This document shows positions 11,195-22,375 of a stretch of 64,000 bases of DNA, one piece after another. The DNA is taken from positions 124,001-188,000 of the forward strand of contig JAMPIV010011341.1 in NCBI GenBank assembly GCA_024509875.1, in the 5' to 3' direction. The position numbers and the translations under genes were made by a program. Under the pieces are notes generated by a model. It was not told where the DNA came from, searched no databases, and saw only the letters and a list, made by a program, of their open reading frames with translations. The DNA comes from Oreohelix idahoensis. Lineage: Eukaryota; Mollusca; Gastropoda; Stylommatophora; Oreohelicidae. How positions within the stretch are numbered: position 1 is the first letter of the stretch; every line of letters begins with the position of its first letter.

Positions 11195-12698
11195 TGTTGC
11201 GCACATATTAGTCTGTGAAGCACAGATTACGGTAGGTAGGCATGCAAATGCAAAGTGTAACTATTTGTCTGATGAAAAGTATTTAATTGAGAATCTGTGA
11301 TTCTGAGAGTAAGGGGACAGAACCCGGATCGGTCGATGTTAGATTCGATTACATGGGTTATCTTTTCTTGTATTACAATCTGGCGTATAAATACTGTTTA
11401 TGTCATTTTTGCGTCAGGTATGGCCAGAAACAGATTGGTCTTGCTTAAAATGTTTATGACCTGAATTTATATGTATTCCTTGACTAATTAAGGTGATTGG
11501 CTCTTATATCTTTGTATCTTTGTATTTCTATGTCGGACTATTTTGTGAGCTGAACTCTGGGGGGGAAAAGGCGTTGTTAGGCATGCGCAGTTCTGGGAGA
11601 GAACAGAAAAGGCTGTCATGTCGTCGTGTCTAGGGCTGGTTATTTAGAAAGTTTAAAGAGTGATTTGTGATCTATTCTAGGAAGGAGATGGTGTCTCTGT
11701 ATAATGGTATTATCAGAGATTCTCCTATATTCATTATTAACGCCTAGGAATGGCGTGCGTTATTCGCCTGTATGTGTTTTCTAAACCAAGGTAAAACAAA
11801 ACCCTTTTTTGGTTGAACTTTGTTGCTAAGCCGAAACGAGAAACGTATTATCGTGCATCTCGGATTGCTGACCACAAATGAAGATGACATGTAATTTAGC
11901 AGCACCAGATTACTCCAGTAACCAGCTTATTGATAGCAGAAATAGATAGAAGCAATGAGGACATTTATGATTATATATCGAAGTAATTCTGCTTCATACT
12001 TCTCCATCCCAGGTGAGCGAAGCTCACGGAGGAGGAGCCATTTTTGATTCCCGCCATTGTAAGACTATCATCGGAGAACAGAAAATGTCTTACTACCTGA
12101 TGATGGTACAGGGAGCTAGATAATATGAAACCCATTACTGTGGTTTAACATGGTCGTCATAACCATTGGATGAACTTTCGGCTTGAGAATCTTAGCCAGG
12201 AGAAGGTTCGGACAGTGAACCATTATTGTTGATGTTGTATGTATCCACCTTAACTGACGCGATCAGTCAGTTAGAACCTGAGACGATAGACAACCAGGAG
12301 ATGGAGTGTTTCCCTTCTATCGTTCCTTTATATTGATGTACCACATAACTATACATCTGATATTGTCACCCATTTTCAAATATACGATGATTGTTGTGCC
12401 AACATGTTCAAATGACTGTACCTGTGAAGTCGAAGTGTATGTCCATTAATAAATGTATGAAACGTCATCAGTGGTCTGCCCTTATTGACTTCTGCTTATG
12501 ATTGAGTGAGTGACTTGTCAACTCAACAGAACTATACACACATTCGCGTCCTTTACACCTACACACTCACTCGATGTCAGCACTGTGTCGGAACGAGTTG
12601 ACCTTTCATCTACGCGTCCAGTATGACCCTATGAAAGCAGGAACATCACAGCAAAGAAATGCCTTTATCAATGCGATAGCCACAAAACATACTTATCA
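11195..12698 (+). repeat. 5' LTR of element A
   Basis: Starts TGTTGCGCACATATT, ends ACATACTTATCA. A TATA box candidate TATAAATA lies at 11386-11393 and AATAAA at 12448-12453, the expected order for U3 to R. It is nearly identical to 19139-20642. Confidence 0.95.
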
Positions 12699-12701
12699 AT
12701 G

Positions 12702-12712
12702 TGGTAGGCCAG
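12702..12712 (+). promoter_or_regulatory. Putative primer-binding site of element A
   Basis: TGGTAGGCCAG starts 3 bases after the 5' LTR. The same 11 bases start 4 bases after the LTR of element B (43094-43104), after which the two sequences diverge. TGG at the start fits pairing with a tRNA 3' CCA. I could not assign the tRNA. Confidence 0.65.
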
Positions 12713-13810
12713 ATTTCTGGGTCTAACCTGCACAGTGGACATTGCCAGAAGCCAGCTACTGTTACCAGAACGTTTCTTGTGGCCGCATACGACACACACG
12801 AACACCAGCAGTACAAGTTACAGTCGATGTCAGCTTGACCTGTCAAAACATAACACTGGAACTAGGCCAGCGCTTGTTGACATTTGTAACAGAGCAGACC
12901 GTTTTCACAGCAGATTTATTGGAGAAGTAACTGTGTTAGCGAAAAGTGCATAGATTTCAATGGTGGATCTTCTGGTGTGCTAAAAAAATTGAACATTGTA
13001 ATAGTTTATACCATAATTAATTATTCATTAAAGTGGCAGTATTATTGTTTTAATTAGACAGTACATGTGAACCTCCTTTGAACACATTTTCACACATTTG
13101 CATTACATTATATGACATATATGTATTTATGTTTAAGTGTTTACATGTTGCATATTAGTGTTGTGTATATGTCTGTGGGAGGTTGGGTAAGGTGACTATT
13201 ATAAGAGATACCACGTAATAGAGGTCTTATAATAGCGTTCAGTAGGAGCAAATTTCTTAATTGAAAATTTGTATGCGACAGTTGTTGCTATTTTTTGTTA
13301 GCTGTGTTGTTTTTGTAATATTTTTCTGTTCTTTAGTTTTGTTTTGATTTGTTTGTATTTGTAGGTCTCATCTTTCCTGTCATTTAGTTCTATACAACTT
13401 TATATTTATACACTGTGGCGTCATTTGTTTTGTTTATTACTGCGCAGTTATCATCACTGGTTCTGTGATTATTTTCTTCAGTTTTTCTAATTAACTTATT
13501 TGATTTCTGTGAATGTTTTCGTATTGTCTTTCTTGATTGTTCTCTGTTTATGTTATTGGTTGACATATGCTATAAGGTGTATTTGATCATCTACACTGTG
13601 TAGGTAGTATAGAATAAACTTGTAGTTTATTACGATTATTATTATTATTATTATACAAGTGAGTATACAAGACCTTATTAAAGGCTTGTCTCCCACAGAG
13701 ATTGGGATATAGGGAGCTGATTATTCAAGTTTATGGAAACTTGCTCTCATTTACTTTGAAATAAATTTCATTGACTATTTCAGGTAACTAGTCACATATA
13801 GTTAAACATT
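12713..13810 (+). other. 5' leader of element A with conserved hairpins
   Basis: Non-coding leader of about 1.1 kb. A perfect 11-bp stem CTATTATAAGA/TCTTATAATAG (13196-13206 and 13225-13235) is followed by CAAATTT/AAATTTG (13249-13255 and 13265-13271). Nearer gag, a bulged stem (13668-13676 with 13681-13688) is followed by TCCCA/TGGGA (13691-13695 and 13703-13707). The same structures occur in the leader of element B. A run of ATT triplets lies at 13638-13654. Confidence 0.65.
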
Positions 13811-15158
13811 ATGGCAACTTTAGACTACTTTATTGAGCAAGGGAAATCCCTGGGATGACTCCTGATAAGTTAAAAGAGTTTGCACTTTCTCAATATGAAA
13901 AAAGCACAGAAGGAATTGAAGAAAAAAAAAAATTGGAAGGCTGATAAACAAAAAGCTGAGGAGAAAAAAAATGGAATTGGAAGCTGAACAAAAGAAATTG
14001 CAGATTCAGGTGGAGGAAAAGAGAATACAGATGGAGATGAAAAAAGAAGAAAAAAGATTGCAGAGAGAATCTGAAAAAAAAGATTTCAAAGAGAAGCTGA
14101 GGCTCAAGAGAAAAGATTACAAAGAGAAGCTGAAGCCGAGGAGAGAAAAGCAAAAAGGGAACATGGGGAAAAACTTTTAGCATTTGAGTTAGAAAAATTG
14201 AAATTGACAAACATGGGTAATGTTAATCAGTCATCTGGTGGTAGTGGTAAACCTTTTATTTACAAGATCAAGCTACCAGCATTTAATCCATCCAGTGACG
14301 ATATAACAGTTTGGCTAGATAGGTTTGAACGTTCTTGTCGAAATCATAATGTGGATAGATCACAATATGCTAGTCAGTTATCAGAGATACTGAAAGGTGA
14401 CACTCTGACTAGTTTAAGCTTGGTAGAAGAGGCTGACCAGGATAATTATGATGTTATCAGAGCAGCCTTATTGAAAAAAATATCAATTAACAGAGGAAGG
14501 TTACCGTCTTTTGTTTAAGAGAATGGTACCTGAAACAGGTGTAGAATTCTCAGAATTCATTGCAAGGACACGTCTTACATTTAATCGTTGGATTGAACTG
14601 TCCAAAACAGAAAAGACATATGAAGCCCTTATGGACTTGTTGCTCAGAGACAAGATTATGTCAAGTGTAAATAAACCATTCCTTGAATTCCTACATGAGC
14701 GTAAACCCAAGACACTAAAAGAAATGGAGCAATATTGTACCCAATACGTCACTGCACATCCGGACGTAGCTATTAGCAATGCTAAGGTTAAGGAAAGTAT
14801 GCCAGTTGCTTCAGCAACACCATACAACCCTAATTACTCACACAAATTTCAAGGACCACAAAACAGGTTTGATAAAAAGAGTAACTCGAATAATTATCAA
14901 AATCAAGGTAATCAATCATTTCAAGGTTCTTCTTCGAAGAACTGGAGACGAGTTGACAGCCCTCGATACAGGGGTTGCCACAATTATAGGAATTTCCGCA
15001 GAGGAAGTCATTATAGGAACTATCCAAGTCATCCATCATGGAGACAACAAGACCATAGTTACAGAGATACTCATTATAATGAACATAATGATTGTAACCA
15101 TGAGAACTATGACTCAAACCCAAATAGGGGTTACAATAGAGGAAATAATAATTGGTGA
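13811..15158 (+). pseudogene. gag: gag of element A, broken by frameshifts
   Basis: The structural protein would form the particle and bind RNA. The start ATG at 13811 matches the gag start of element B by position and sequence. The N-terminal part is a Lys/Glu-rich coiled coil, then a gag core (RIKLPAFNP-like entry, YDVIRAALLKK, TYEALMDLLLRDK), then an Asn/Arg/Gly/Tyr-rich basic tail. Lesions: frame loss at about 13853, more in the A runs at 13921-13931 and 13963-13970, a one-base change in the A run near 14475, and a TGA at 15156-15158. No CCHC zinc knuckle is visible. Several lesions lie in homopolymers, so some could be sequencing errors. Confidence 0.85.
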
Positions 15159-15264
15159 GGCAATGATAAGCGAGGTAGATCGCAATATAAGGGACATAAA
15201 TCACATTATCAGGCAAACTCTGCACATCAAGAGTCACATGAAGCCTGTTATCAGACTAATGATA

Positions 15265-16110
15265 ATAAAAACTAATAATATGGCATGTTCTGCTTTTGAT
15301 TTTGGGAGAGCATCTCAATGCCCCCAATGCAAAACATTATTTGAACCAACTACGGTGTCTACTTTAAGTTGTGGTCACCCTCTTCCTGCTCTTCCTGCGT
15401 CAGTCGCACATGATGGAAGAGGATCTCTTGTCTTACATAAAGGTCTAGTAAATGATAGCCCAGTCTCAATTCTTTTTGATTCTGGATGCACCACCATTGG
15501 TGTTAGACAGTCACTTGTAGATCCTTCCCATGCCACAGGCAAGGTAGTCAAATGTGTAACATTTGGCGGCACCTTAGAGAAGTACTCTACTGCTATCATC
15601 AATATCGCTACTCCTTTCTTTACGGGAGATGTGCACGCATGTCTTCTGCCGAATCCGATCGCTGATCTCATCATTGGTCGTATTCACGGAGTCAAAGAAT
15701 GCACTCCGCAACAAATTGCTGCTTGGGAAGATCAAAATATGCAAACTGCTAATGCAGTAGTCACAAGAGCACAAGCTCTCAATATGCCTCAAACTTCATC
15801 TACTGAAGATACTGAAGTGCATAACCAAGATGATCCCTTGGTAATTTCTCGTGACTCATTTATAAAACAGCAAGAAGATGATCCCACTCTAAAGAAATTC
15901 TTCACTCTTGCAACAAAAGGTGATCCAAATAAAGATACAAATCGAAAATCTTGGATTACAATGAAGAATGGCGTACTTGTGCGTATGGTCCAAGACTCTA
16001 CTACGTCAATGCATTCTCAGATTCTTGTTCCCAAGAATTTGAGAGTTAAAGTTTTGCAGCACGCTCATGACTCTCAGTGTGCTGGACATATGGGTTTTTT
16101 CCCGTACTAA
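15265..16110 (+). pseudogene. pol: Protease and start of integrase, element A
   Basis: The frame encodes a Cys/His motif C-x2-C-x13-C-x-H (CPQC...CGH), then a retropepsin-type aspartic protease with ILFDSGCTT (catalytic Asp codon at 15478-15480) and the later ADLIIGR segment, then a linker, then the first His residues of the integrase zinc finger (LQHAHDSQCAGHMG). A one-base excess in the T run at about 16092-16097 shifts the frame, and translation stops at 16108-16110. The rest of the integrase continues in the next frame. The equivalent region of element B is one frame with gag, so a gag-protease fusion is likely ancestral. Confidence 0.88.
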
Positions 16111-18661
16111 GTCTAGAGTTCTTGCGGCTTTCTTTTGGCCTTTTGTAAACAAAGACATACGGATTTATTGTCGATCTTGTAAGGTATGTCAAGAAGTCAA
16201 ATCCAAAGGTCCACGCCATGCTGCACCTATTCAGGCTGCAGATATTCCTATTCGGCCGTTTCAAAAAATGGCAATAGACATTATTGGTCCGTTTAAGATC
16301 AAATCTGCCAGAGGACATCAGTTTATCTTAACGTGTGTTGACATGTGCACACGTTGGCCAGAGGCTATACCTCTGAAGAGCATTTCCACTGCCGATATTG
16401 CAGACGCTCTTTGGCTAATATTTTCTCGTCTGGGATTCCCCGGAGAAATATTATCAGATCATGGCACCCAATTGATATCGGATACCATGTCTCAAGTGAT
16501 GTCTACTCTGAAGATAGATAGATCATTGAGTAGTATCTATCATCCTATGTCTAATGGGATGGTGGAACGTCTAAACAGAACACTCAAAAACTTACTAGGG
16601 AAGATAACTGAGGATCATCCTCAAGATTGGGATAGGGTTTTGCCCGCGGCCCTCTTTGCGTATAGAGAGGTCCCCAATGAACATACAGGATTTTCTCCCT
16701 TTGAACTTGTCTTCGGCGCGCGACCGCGCGGCCCTATGTCTTTGCTTCATGATCTTATAACCGCTGATAATATTGATGATGACACAAAATCTTCTTACGA
16801 ATATGTCATCGCGCTTAGACACAAGATTATCGAAGCATGCAGATTAGCAACTTCTTCTTCTGAATTTGCCAAACAGAAGGCAAGGCAATTTGCCAATAAG
16901 AAGAGAACCTTACGACAACTTTGTCCTGGGGACAAAGCATATGTTCTGCTACCTTGTAGGGAAAACAGACTTCTTATCTCATGGAAAGGTCCGTTCGATA
17001 TAATCTCGAAAATTTCCGATGTTGACTACATTGTCGATATTGATGGAAAGCATAAAACCTTCCACATCAATATGCTTACGGAATTCCATGAACGTCCTGA
17101 GTATTTGCTGCCTATTTTCCAGGCAACGGACGATTCCCCAGTAGCACATGGTCATTACTCATCCTTGTCAGTAATACAGGATGAAGAAACAAGTTTCTCG
17201 GATGTAAATCTCCCTCTTCCAGTGATTCCACTCCATTCTAGTGAATCATGGAAAAACGTTACTGTTTCTCCTAATTTATCTCTAGAGGAACAGCGACAAG
17301 TTTCTTCTATGTTACAAACATTTCAGGATGTCCTTACTGACATTCCTGGACACACCAATGTCATTGAACATGACATTATTCTAACTGACCATAATCCTAT
17401 TAGGGTCAGACCATATCCTATACCTATACATTTTCAGACACAGGTCGAGAAAGAGTTGGATGAGATGATAGAATTAAAAATAGTCGAACCATCCAGTTCA
17501 GCATATTCTTCGCCGATGGTTATTGTTCGAAAAAAAGACAATAACATACGTCTTTGCGTTGATTATCGCAAATTGAATCAGGTTACGAAGTTCGATGCCG
17601 AACCTATGCCTTTACTAGAAGAGCTACTTACTAGGCTTTCTAAATCTCATTTCTTCACTAAACTTGATTTGTCAAAGGGATATTGGCAAGTCCCATTAAG
17701 TGAACGAGCCAAACCTCTTACTGCTTTTTCTACACCTAGGGGTTTGTTTCAATGGAATTTCATGCCTTTCGGCCTTATGAACGCCCCAGCTACATTCGTA
17801 CGCATGATGCGTCGAATCCTATCTCATCGTTCAGATGTCATTGCGTACTTAGACGACATCTGTCTTTTCAGTGATACTTGGGAAGATCACTATTTGGGGT
17901 TAGGTGAATTACTGTCTACCTTACGCGAGCATAAGTTGACAGCGAAACCCTCTAAAGCATGTATTGGTTTTAGCGAAATTTCTTTCCTAGGTCACCGTGT
18001 CGGTCATGGTTTCCTAAAGACAGAGGACCATAATACCAGTAAAATACTTAACATCTCTATTCCTAAGACTAAAAAGCAAGTGAGAAGTCTATTAGGTCTT
18101 ATACAATTTTATGGACGATTCATTCAGAATCTATCCTCTATCATGGCACCGCTTTCTTCGTTACTAAAGAAAGGGTCTCCTAATATGGTTCACTGGTCTC
18201 AGGAATGCCAATCCTCTTTGGATAAGATTAAAAATTTGTTTTCAACACCACCTATTTTAGTGTTACCTACTACAGATAAGACATTTGTTCTTCGTAGTGA
18301 CGCTTCATCCACTGGGATTGGAGCGGCACTAATGCAAGAGTACTCTGAAACTCTGCATCCTGTAATGTATATCTCACGAAAACTTAATGCGGCAGAAAGG
18401 AATTACTCGGTTTTAGACCGTGAACTTTTGGCGATGGTTTGGTCTATTCTCAAACTTCAAAGATTCCTTCTTGGTGCGCATTTCATAGTGGAAACTGACC
18501 AGAAAGCTCTTACGGCTATTCAAAGTAAAAACTTGAAGAGCTCGAGATCAACTCGATACGCCATTGCTCTTCAACCTTTTCATTTCTCGGTGCGAGCTAT
18601 CCGTGGGTCAGAAAATGTGATGGCAGACATTCTGTCTAGATGCCCACATGATTCCACCTAA
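16067..18661 (+). pseudogene. pol: Integrase, reverse transcriptase and RNase H, element A
   Basis: Open frame; real homology starts at about 16105, after the frameshift. Order: Cys pair of the integrase HHCC finger (CRSCKVCQE); catalytic core with Asp at 16277-16279, Asp at 16457-16459 and Glu at 16565-16567 (35 residues between the last two, DD35E); GPY/F-like module (ISWKGPFDII); then RT with CVDYRKLN, LDLSKGYWQVPL, FMPFGLMNAPATF and the catalytic YLDD (17846-17857); then RNase H with SDASSTGIG, DRELLAMVW, TDQKAL and ADILSRCPH. Integrase before RT is the Gmr1 hallmark. All catalytic residues are present, so only upstream lesions disable this copy. Confidence 0.93.
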
Positions 18662-19138
18662 CTGTTAAATCTTGGACTTTTTAATGTGTCTAACTCTACA
18701 ACAGTTTTTTTTTTCTATATCAAAATATGTACACATTTGTGATATATGATATAGTGATTGTATAAACACTTAGCGGTTCACTAATGTATATTCACCGCTA
18801 CTCTTTTGACGATTTTTTCTTTCTGTCAATTATGAACTTATAGTACTTAATATGAAATTGTGATTGAAATTATTGTATACATTATGTCATTGCCAGTATT
18901 GTAGTATGCGTTGGTGACACCTCCCTGGAAATATTTATACTTAGAGAAATACTTTCTCTGAGATGTTGAGATATATTCTCACCTGTCGAGCTATACTTCG
19001 ACTTTGCCTTAATTTGGCATTATAAATTGCTGATATTTGTCATCTGCGCATTATTGGTGCGTTGTGAGCCTGTTGTATGTTGCTCACAGATAAAAAAATG
19101 ATTTTCATTTTTTTTCAGGGGGGGGGGGTGTGGTAGTC
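18662..19138 (+). other. 3' UTR of element A with hairpin string and polypurine tract
   Basis: Stems: AGAGAAA/TTTCTCT (18943-18949, 18953-18959), TGAGA/TCTCA (18967-18971, 18977-18981), GTCGA/TCGAC (18985-18989, 18998-19002), GCGCA/TGCGT (19046-19050, 19058-19062), TGTGAGC/GCTCACA (19063-19069, 19082-19088). The polypurine tract with 11 G residues (19117-19138) directly precedes the LTR. Equivalent hairpins lie in elements B and D. Confidence 0.75.
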
Positions 19139-20642
19139 TGTTGCGCACATATTAGTCTGTGACGCACAGATTACGGTAGGTAGGCATGCAAATGCAAAGT
19201 GTAACTATTTGTCTGATGAAAAGTATTTAATTGAGAATCTGTGATTCTGAGAGTAAGGGGACAGAACCCGGATCGGTCGATGTTAGATTCGATTACATGG
19301 GTTATCTTTTCTTGTATTACAATCTGGCGTATAAATACTGTTTATGTCATTTTTGCGTCAGGTATGGCCAGAAACAGATTGGTCTTGCTTAAAATGTTTA
19401 TGACCTGAATTTATATGTATTCCTTGACTAATTAAGGTGATTGGCTCTTATATCTTTGTATCTTTGTATTTCTATGTCGGACTATTTTGTGAGCTGAACT
19501 CTGGGGGGAAAAGGCGTTGTTAGGCATGCGCAGTTCTGGGAGAGAACAGAAAAGGCTGTCATGTCGTCGTGTCTAGGGCTGGTTATTTAGAAAGTTTAAA
19601 GAGTGATTTGTGATCTATTCTAGGAAGGAGATGGTGTCTCTGTATAATGGTATTATCAGAGATTCTCCTATATTCATTATTAACGCCTAGGAATGGCGTG
19701 CGTTATTCGCCTGTATGTGTTTTCTAAACCAAGGTAAAACAAAACCCTTTTTTTGGTTGAACTTTGTTGCTAAGCCAAAACAAGAGACGTATTATCGTGC
19801 ATCTCGGATTGCTAACCACAGATGAAGATGACATGTAATTTAGCAGCACCAGATTACTCCAGTAACCAGCTTATTGATAGCAGAAATAGATAGAAGCAAT
19901 GAGGACATTTATGATTATATATCGAAGTAATTCTGCTTCATACTTCTCCATCCCAGGTGAGCGAAGCTCACGGAGGATGAGCCATTTTTTATTCCCGCCA
20001 TTGTAAGACTATCATCGGAGAACAGAAAATGTCTTACTACCTGATGATGGTACAGGGAGCTAGATAATATGAAACCCATTACTGTGGTTTAACATGGTCG
20101 TCATAACCATTGGATGAACTTTCGGCTTGAGAATCTTAGCCAGGAGAAGGTTCGGACAGTGAACCATTATTGTTGATGTTGTATGTATCCACCTTAACTG
20201 ACGCGATCAGTCAGTTAGAACCTGAGACGATAGACAACCAGGAGATGGAGTGTTTCCCTTCTATCGTTCCTTTATATTGATGTACCACATAACTATACAT
20301 CTGATATTGTCACCCATTTTCAAATATACGATGATTGTTGTGCCAACATGTTCAAATGACTGTACCTGTGAAGTCGAAGTGTATGTCCATTAATAAATGT
20401 ATGAAACGTCATCAGTGGTCTGCCCTTATTGACTTCTGCTTATGATTGAGTGAGTGACTTGTCAACTCAACAGAACTATACACACATTCGCGTCCTTTAC
20501 ACCTACACACTCACTCGATGTCAGCACTGTGTCGGAACGAGTTGACCTTTCATCTACGCGTCCAGTATGACCCTATGAAAGCAGGAACATCACAGCAAAG
20601 AAATGCCTTTCTCAATGCGATAGCCACAAAACATACTTATCA
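19139..20642 (+). repeat. 3' LTR of element A
   Basis: Same length and ends as the 5' LTR, followed by the GTGTT duplication. A few substitutions and homopolymer length changes separate the pair. The short frame 20518-20751 crosses the LTR end and is not a gene. Confidence 0.95.
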
Positions 20643-20647
20643 GTGTT

Positions 20648-21999
20648 TATGGAAAGTCTTATTTCATTTCAACATAACATGGGTCCACACTACATATAGC
20701 AGTAGATTTCTAATCCATAGACACAAACCAGCTATATATACATATATGTGATGGGGCCGCGGAAAGAAACCCGGCTTCCCCCCTTCACGGAAAGACACCC
20801 CAGCTTCCCCCTTCCTGTTCAGGGCATATTTATCGCCCATATATTTTCGATGTGCGCGCAGCACTCGGATGTGAAAAGTCTTCAAGAAGATATATTAGTT
20901 TAGGCCATAATAAAGCCTAAGAATTAGTTGTGATGTGTTATATTTGGTAGTCGTGTGTTATATTTAATAGCGGTAGGTTTTATCTGTGTTTTAGTGCCTA
21001 TATAAAGCGTGCGATGGCCAGCAGCGGCCTTTCAGAAGTATCAGTTCAGACGAGAGAACAAACGAGACGAGGTGATCGGTGTGGGTAACAGATGGACCAG
21101 AGCACGTGAGCTGTAATTCTTAGCGCATTTTGTAGAATTTAGCATTCGTGTTCTATAAGTCTGAAATTATATTCAGCACGAGTCTGTTTTAATGTTTAGA
21201 GAATTAAATAGATAGATAGATGTGAAATTTTAAGAGCGATTATTTCATTTATCAGAAAGGCAAATATGGTATGAAGCTATTTCACGTGAATTTAGATAAT
21301 ATCAACCTGTTAGCAAAAATATCAAGATGGCAGCCGGGAGGCCACGTGGTGATGACTTTAGTTCTAGTTTTTAAGTCAAGAGTAATTTTATTTTGTTCTT
21401 TAATGTAAGAGTAATTAAGTGTATTTCACGATTATTGATTATTCTACTGTATATCTATAGTGGGTTACTTTGAGTGGGGTGAGAATAGTCATTTAGATTT
21501 CTGGTGAGATTAGAGCCACTCCTTGGGGCGTAAGGCACTTTGAGACAGGTGTTTCTCTGTTTGCTCCGTGCGGAGCATGGAAACACTAATGCAACTGGTG
21601 TCCATTACAGGCACACAAGAAGCATTTTTATGCTATTACAGTGGTTGTTTCTGTAACAATGTGTTTCATGTGCTGAGTTCCCAATCTCATCAGGGGTCAT
21701 ATACGACACGCTTGTGGCCAGGTGCACCAGTCGTCACTTACGACATGTTCAGAGTGCAGGAACAAGTATTGAGATGGATCAGTTGCGGGGTGGTGGTTTA
21801 TTTTCATTATTGAGAGTATTTGTTGTACAGATAATTGAATATTATTTTATGTCCATTTTATTATTATTTAGTGATGGTTATGTGTAGAATGGTTTTTGAG
21901 AGCACGTGGGCTCACTTGTAGATATACATTTCTCTTCTCCGCTCCTGAGGGAGCATGGGGCCACCAGTATGGTTTGCCTTTGCATGAAGTATTCATATG
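20648..21999. other. Unassigned stretch with a promoter-like segment
   Basis: No credible coding frame. TATATAAAG at 20999-21007 is followed at a suitable distance by TTCAGA and TCAGTTC (21031-21046), a possible TATA and initiator pair. AATAAA occurs far downstream at about 22563. This could be part of an unrecognised LTR, but no partner copy or duplication was found. A diverged copy of the dispersed motif lies at about 21620-21720. Confidence 0.35.
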
Positions 22000-22375
22000 C
22001 TCGTGCAGTAGTGGTTTCGGTAGCAATCTGTGTTACATGGTGAGATTGCCAGCCTCATGCACAACACCATACTAGTCTCATTGACGACATGCATGAGTAT
22101 GTGTGTGTGATAGTTAAGTGTGCCCTTACAGTAGTTGTTTCGGTAGCAATCTGTGTTACATGGTGAGATTGCCAGTCTAATCCACAACACCGTACTAGTC
22201 TCATTGGACGACACGCATGAGTGTGTGCGTGTGTGTGTGATAACTGAGTGTGTGCTCTTGCAGTAGTGGTTTTGGTAGCAACCGATGTTACACGGTGAGA
22301 TTGCCAGCGTCATGCACAACACCTTACTAGTCGCATTGGACGACACGCATGAGTGTGTGCGTGTGTGATAGTTGA
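22000..22375. repeat. About 125-bp tandem repeat, three copies
   Basis: Each copy contains GTTACATGGTGAGATTGCCA or a close variant, an ACTAGTC segment and a GT-rich tail (GAGTGTGTGCGTGTGTG). The second and third copies are the most alike. Single diverged copies occur elsewhere in the window. Confidence 0.85.

Larger units (their letters stand above)
11195..20642 (+). mobile_element. LTR retrotransposon A, Gmr1-like Ty3/gypsy, 9448 bp
   Basis: Two 1504-bp LTRs starting TGTTGCGC and ending CTTATCA, flanked by the 5-bp duplication GTGTT (11190-11194 and 20643-20647). Order: 5' LTR, primer-binding site, 1.1-kb leader, gag, protease, integrase, RT, RNase H, structured 3' UTR, polypurine tract, 3' LTR. 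The integrase lies before RT, the order of Ty1/copia, although the domains are of Ty3/gypsy type; this defines the Gmr1 group. By hand count the LTRs differ at roughly 12 positions, so insertion is fairly recent. gag and the gag-pol junction carry several frameshifts, but integrase to RNase H is one open frame. Confidence 0.93.

Noticed and set aside
14779..15265. N-terminal part of the 443-codon frame 14779-16110.
   Set aside because: Up to about 15265 it overlaps gag in another frame and is Ile/Thr-rich nonsense; only the part after 15265 is real protease and integrase.
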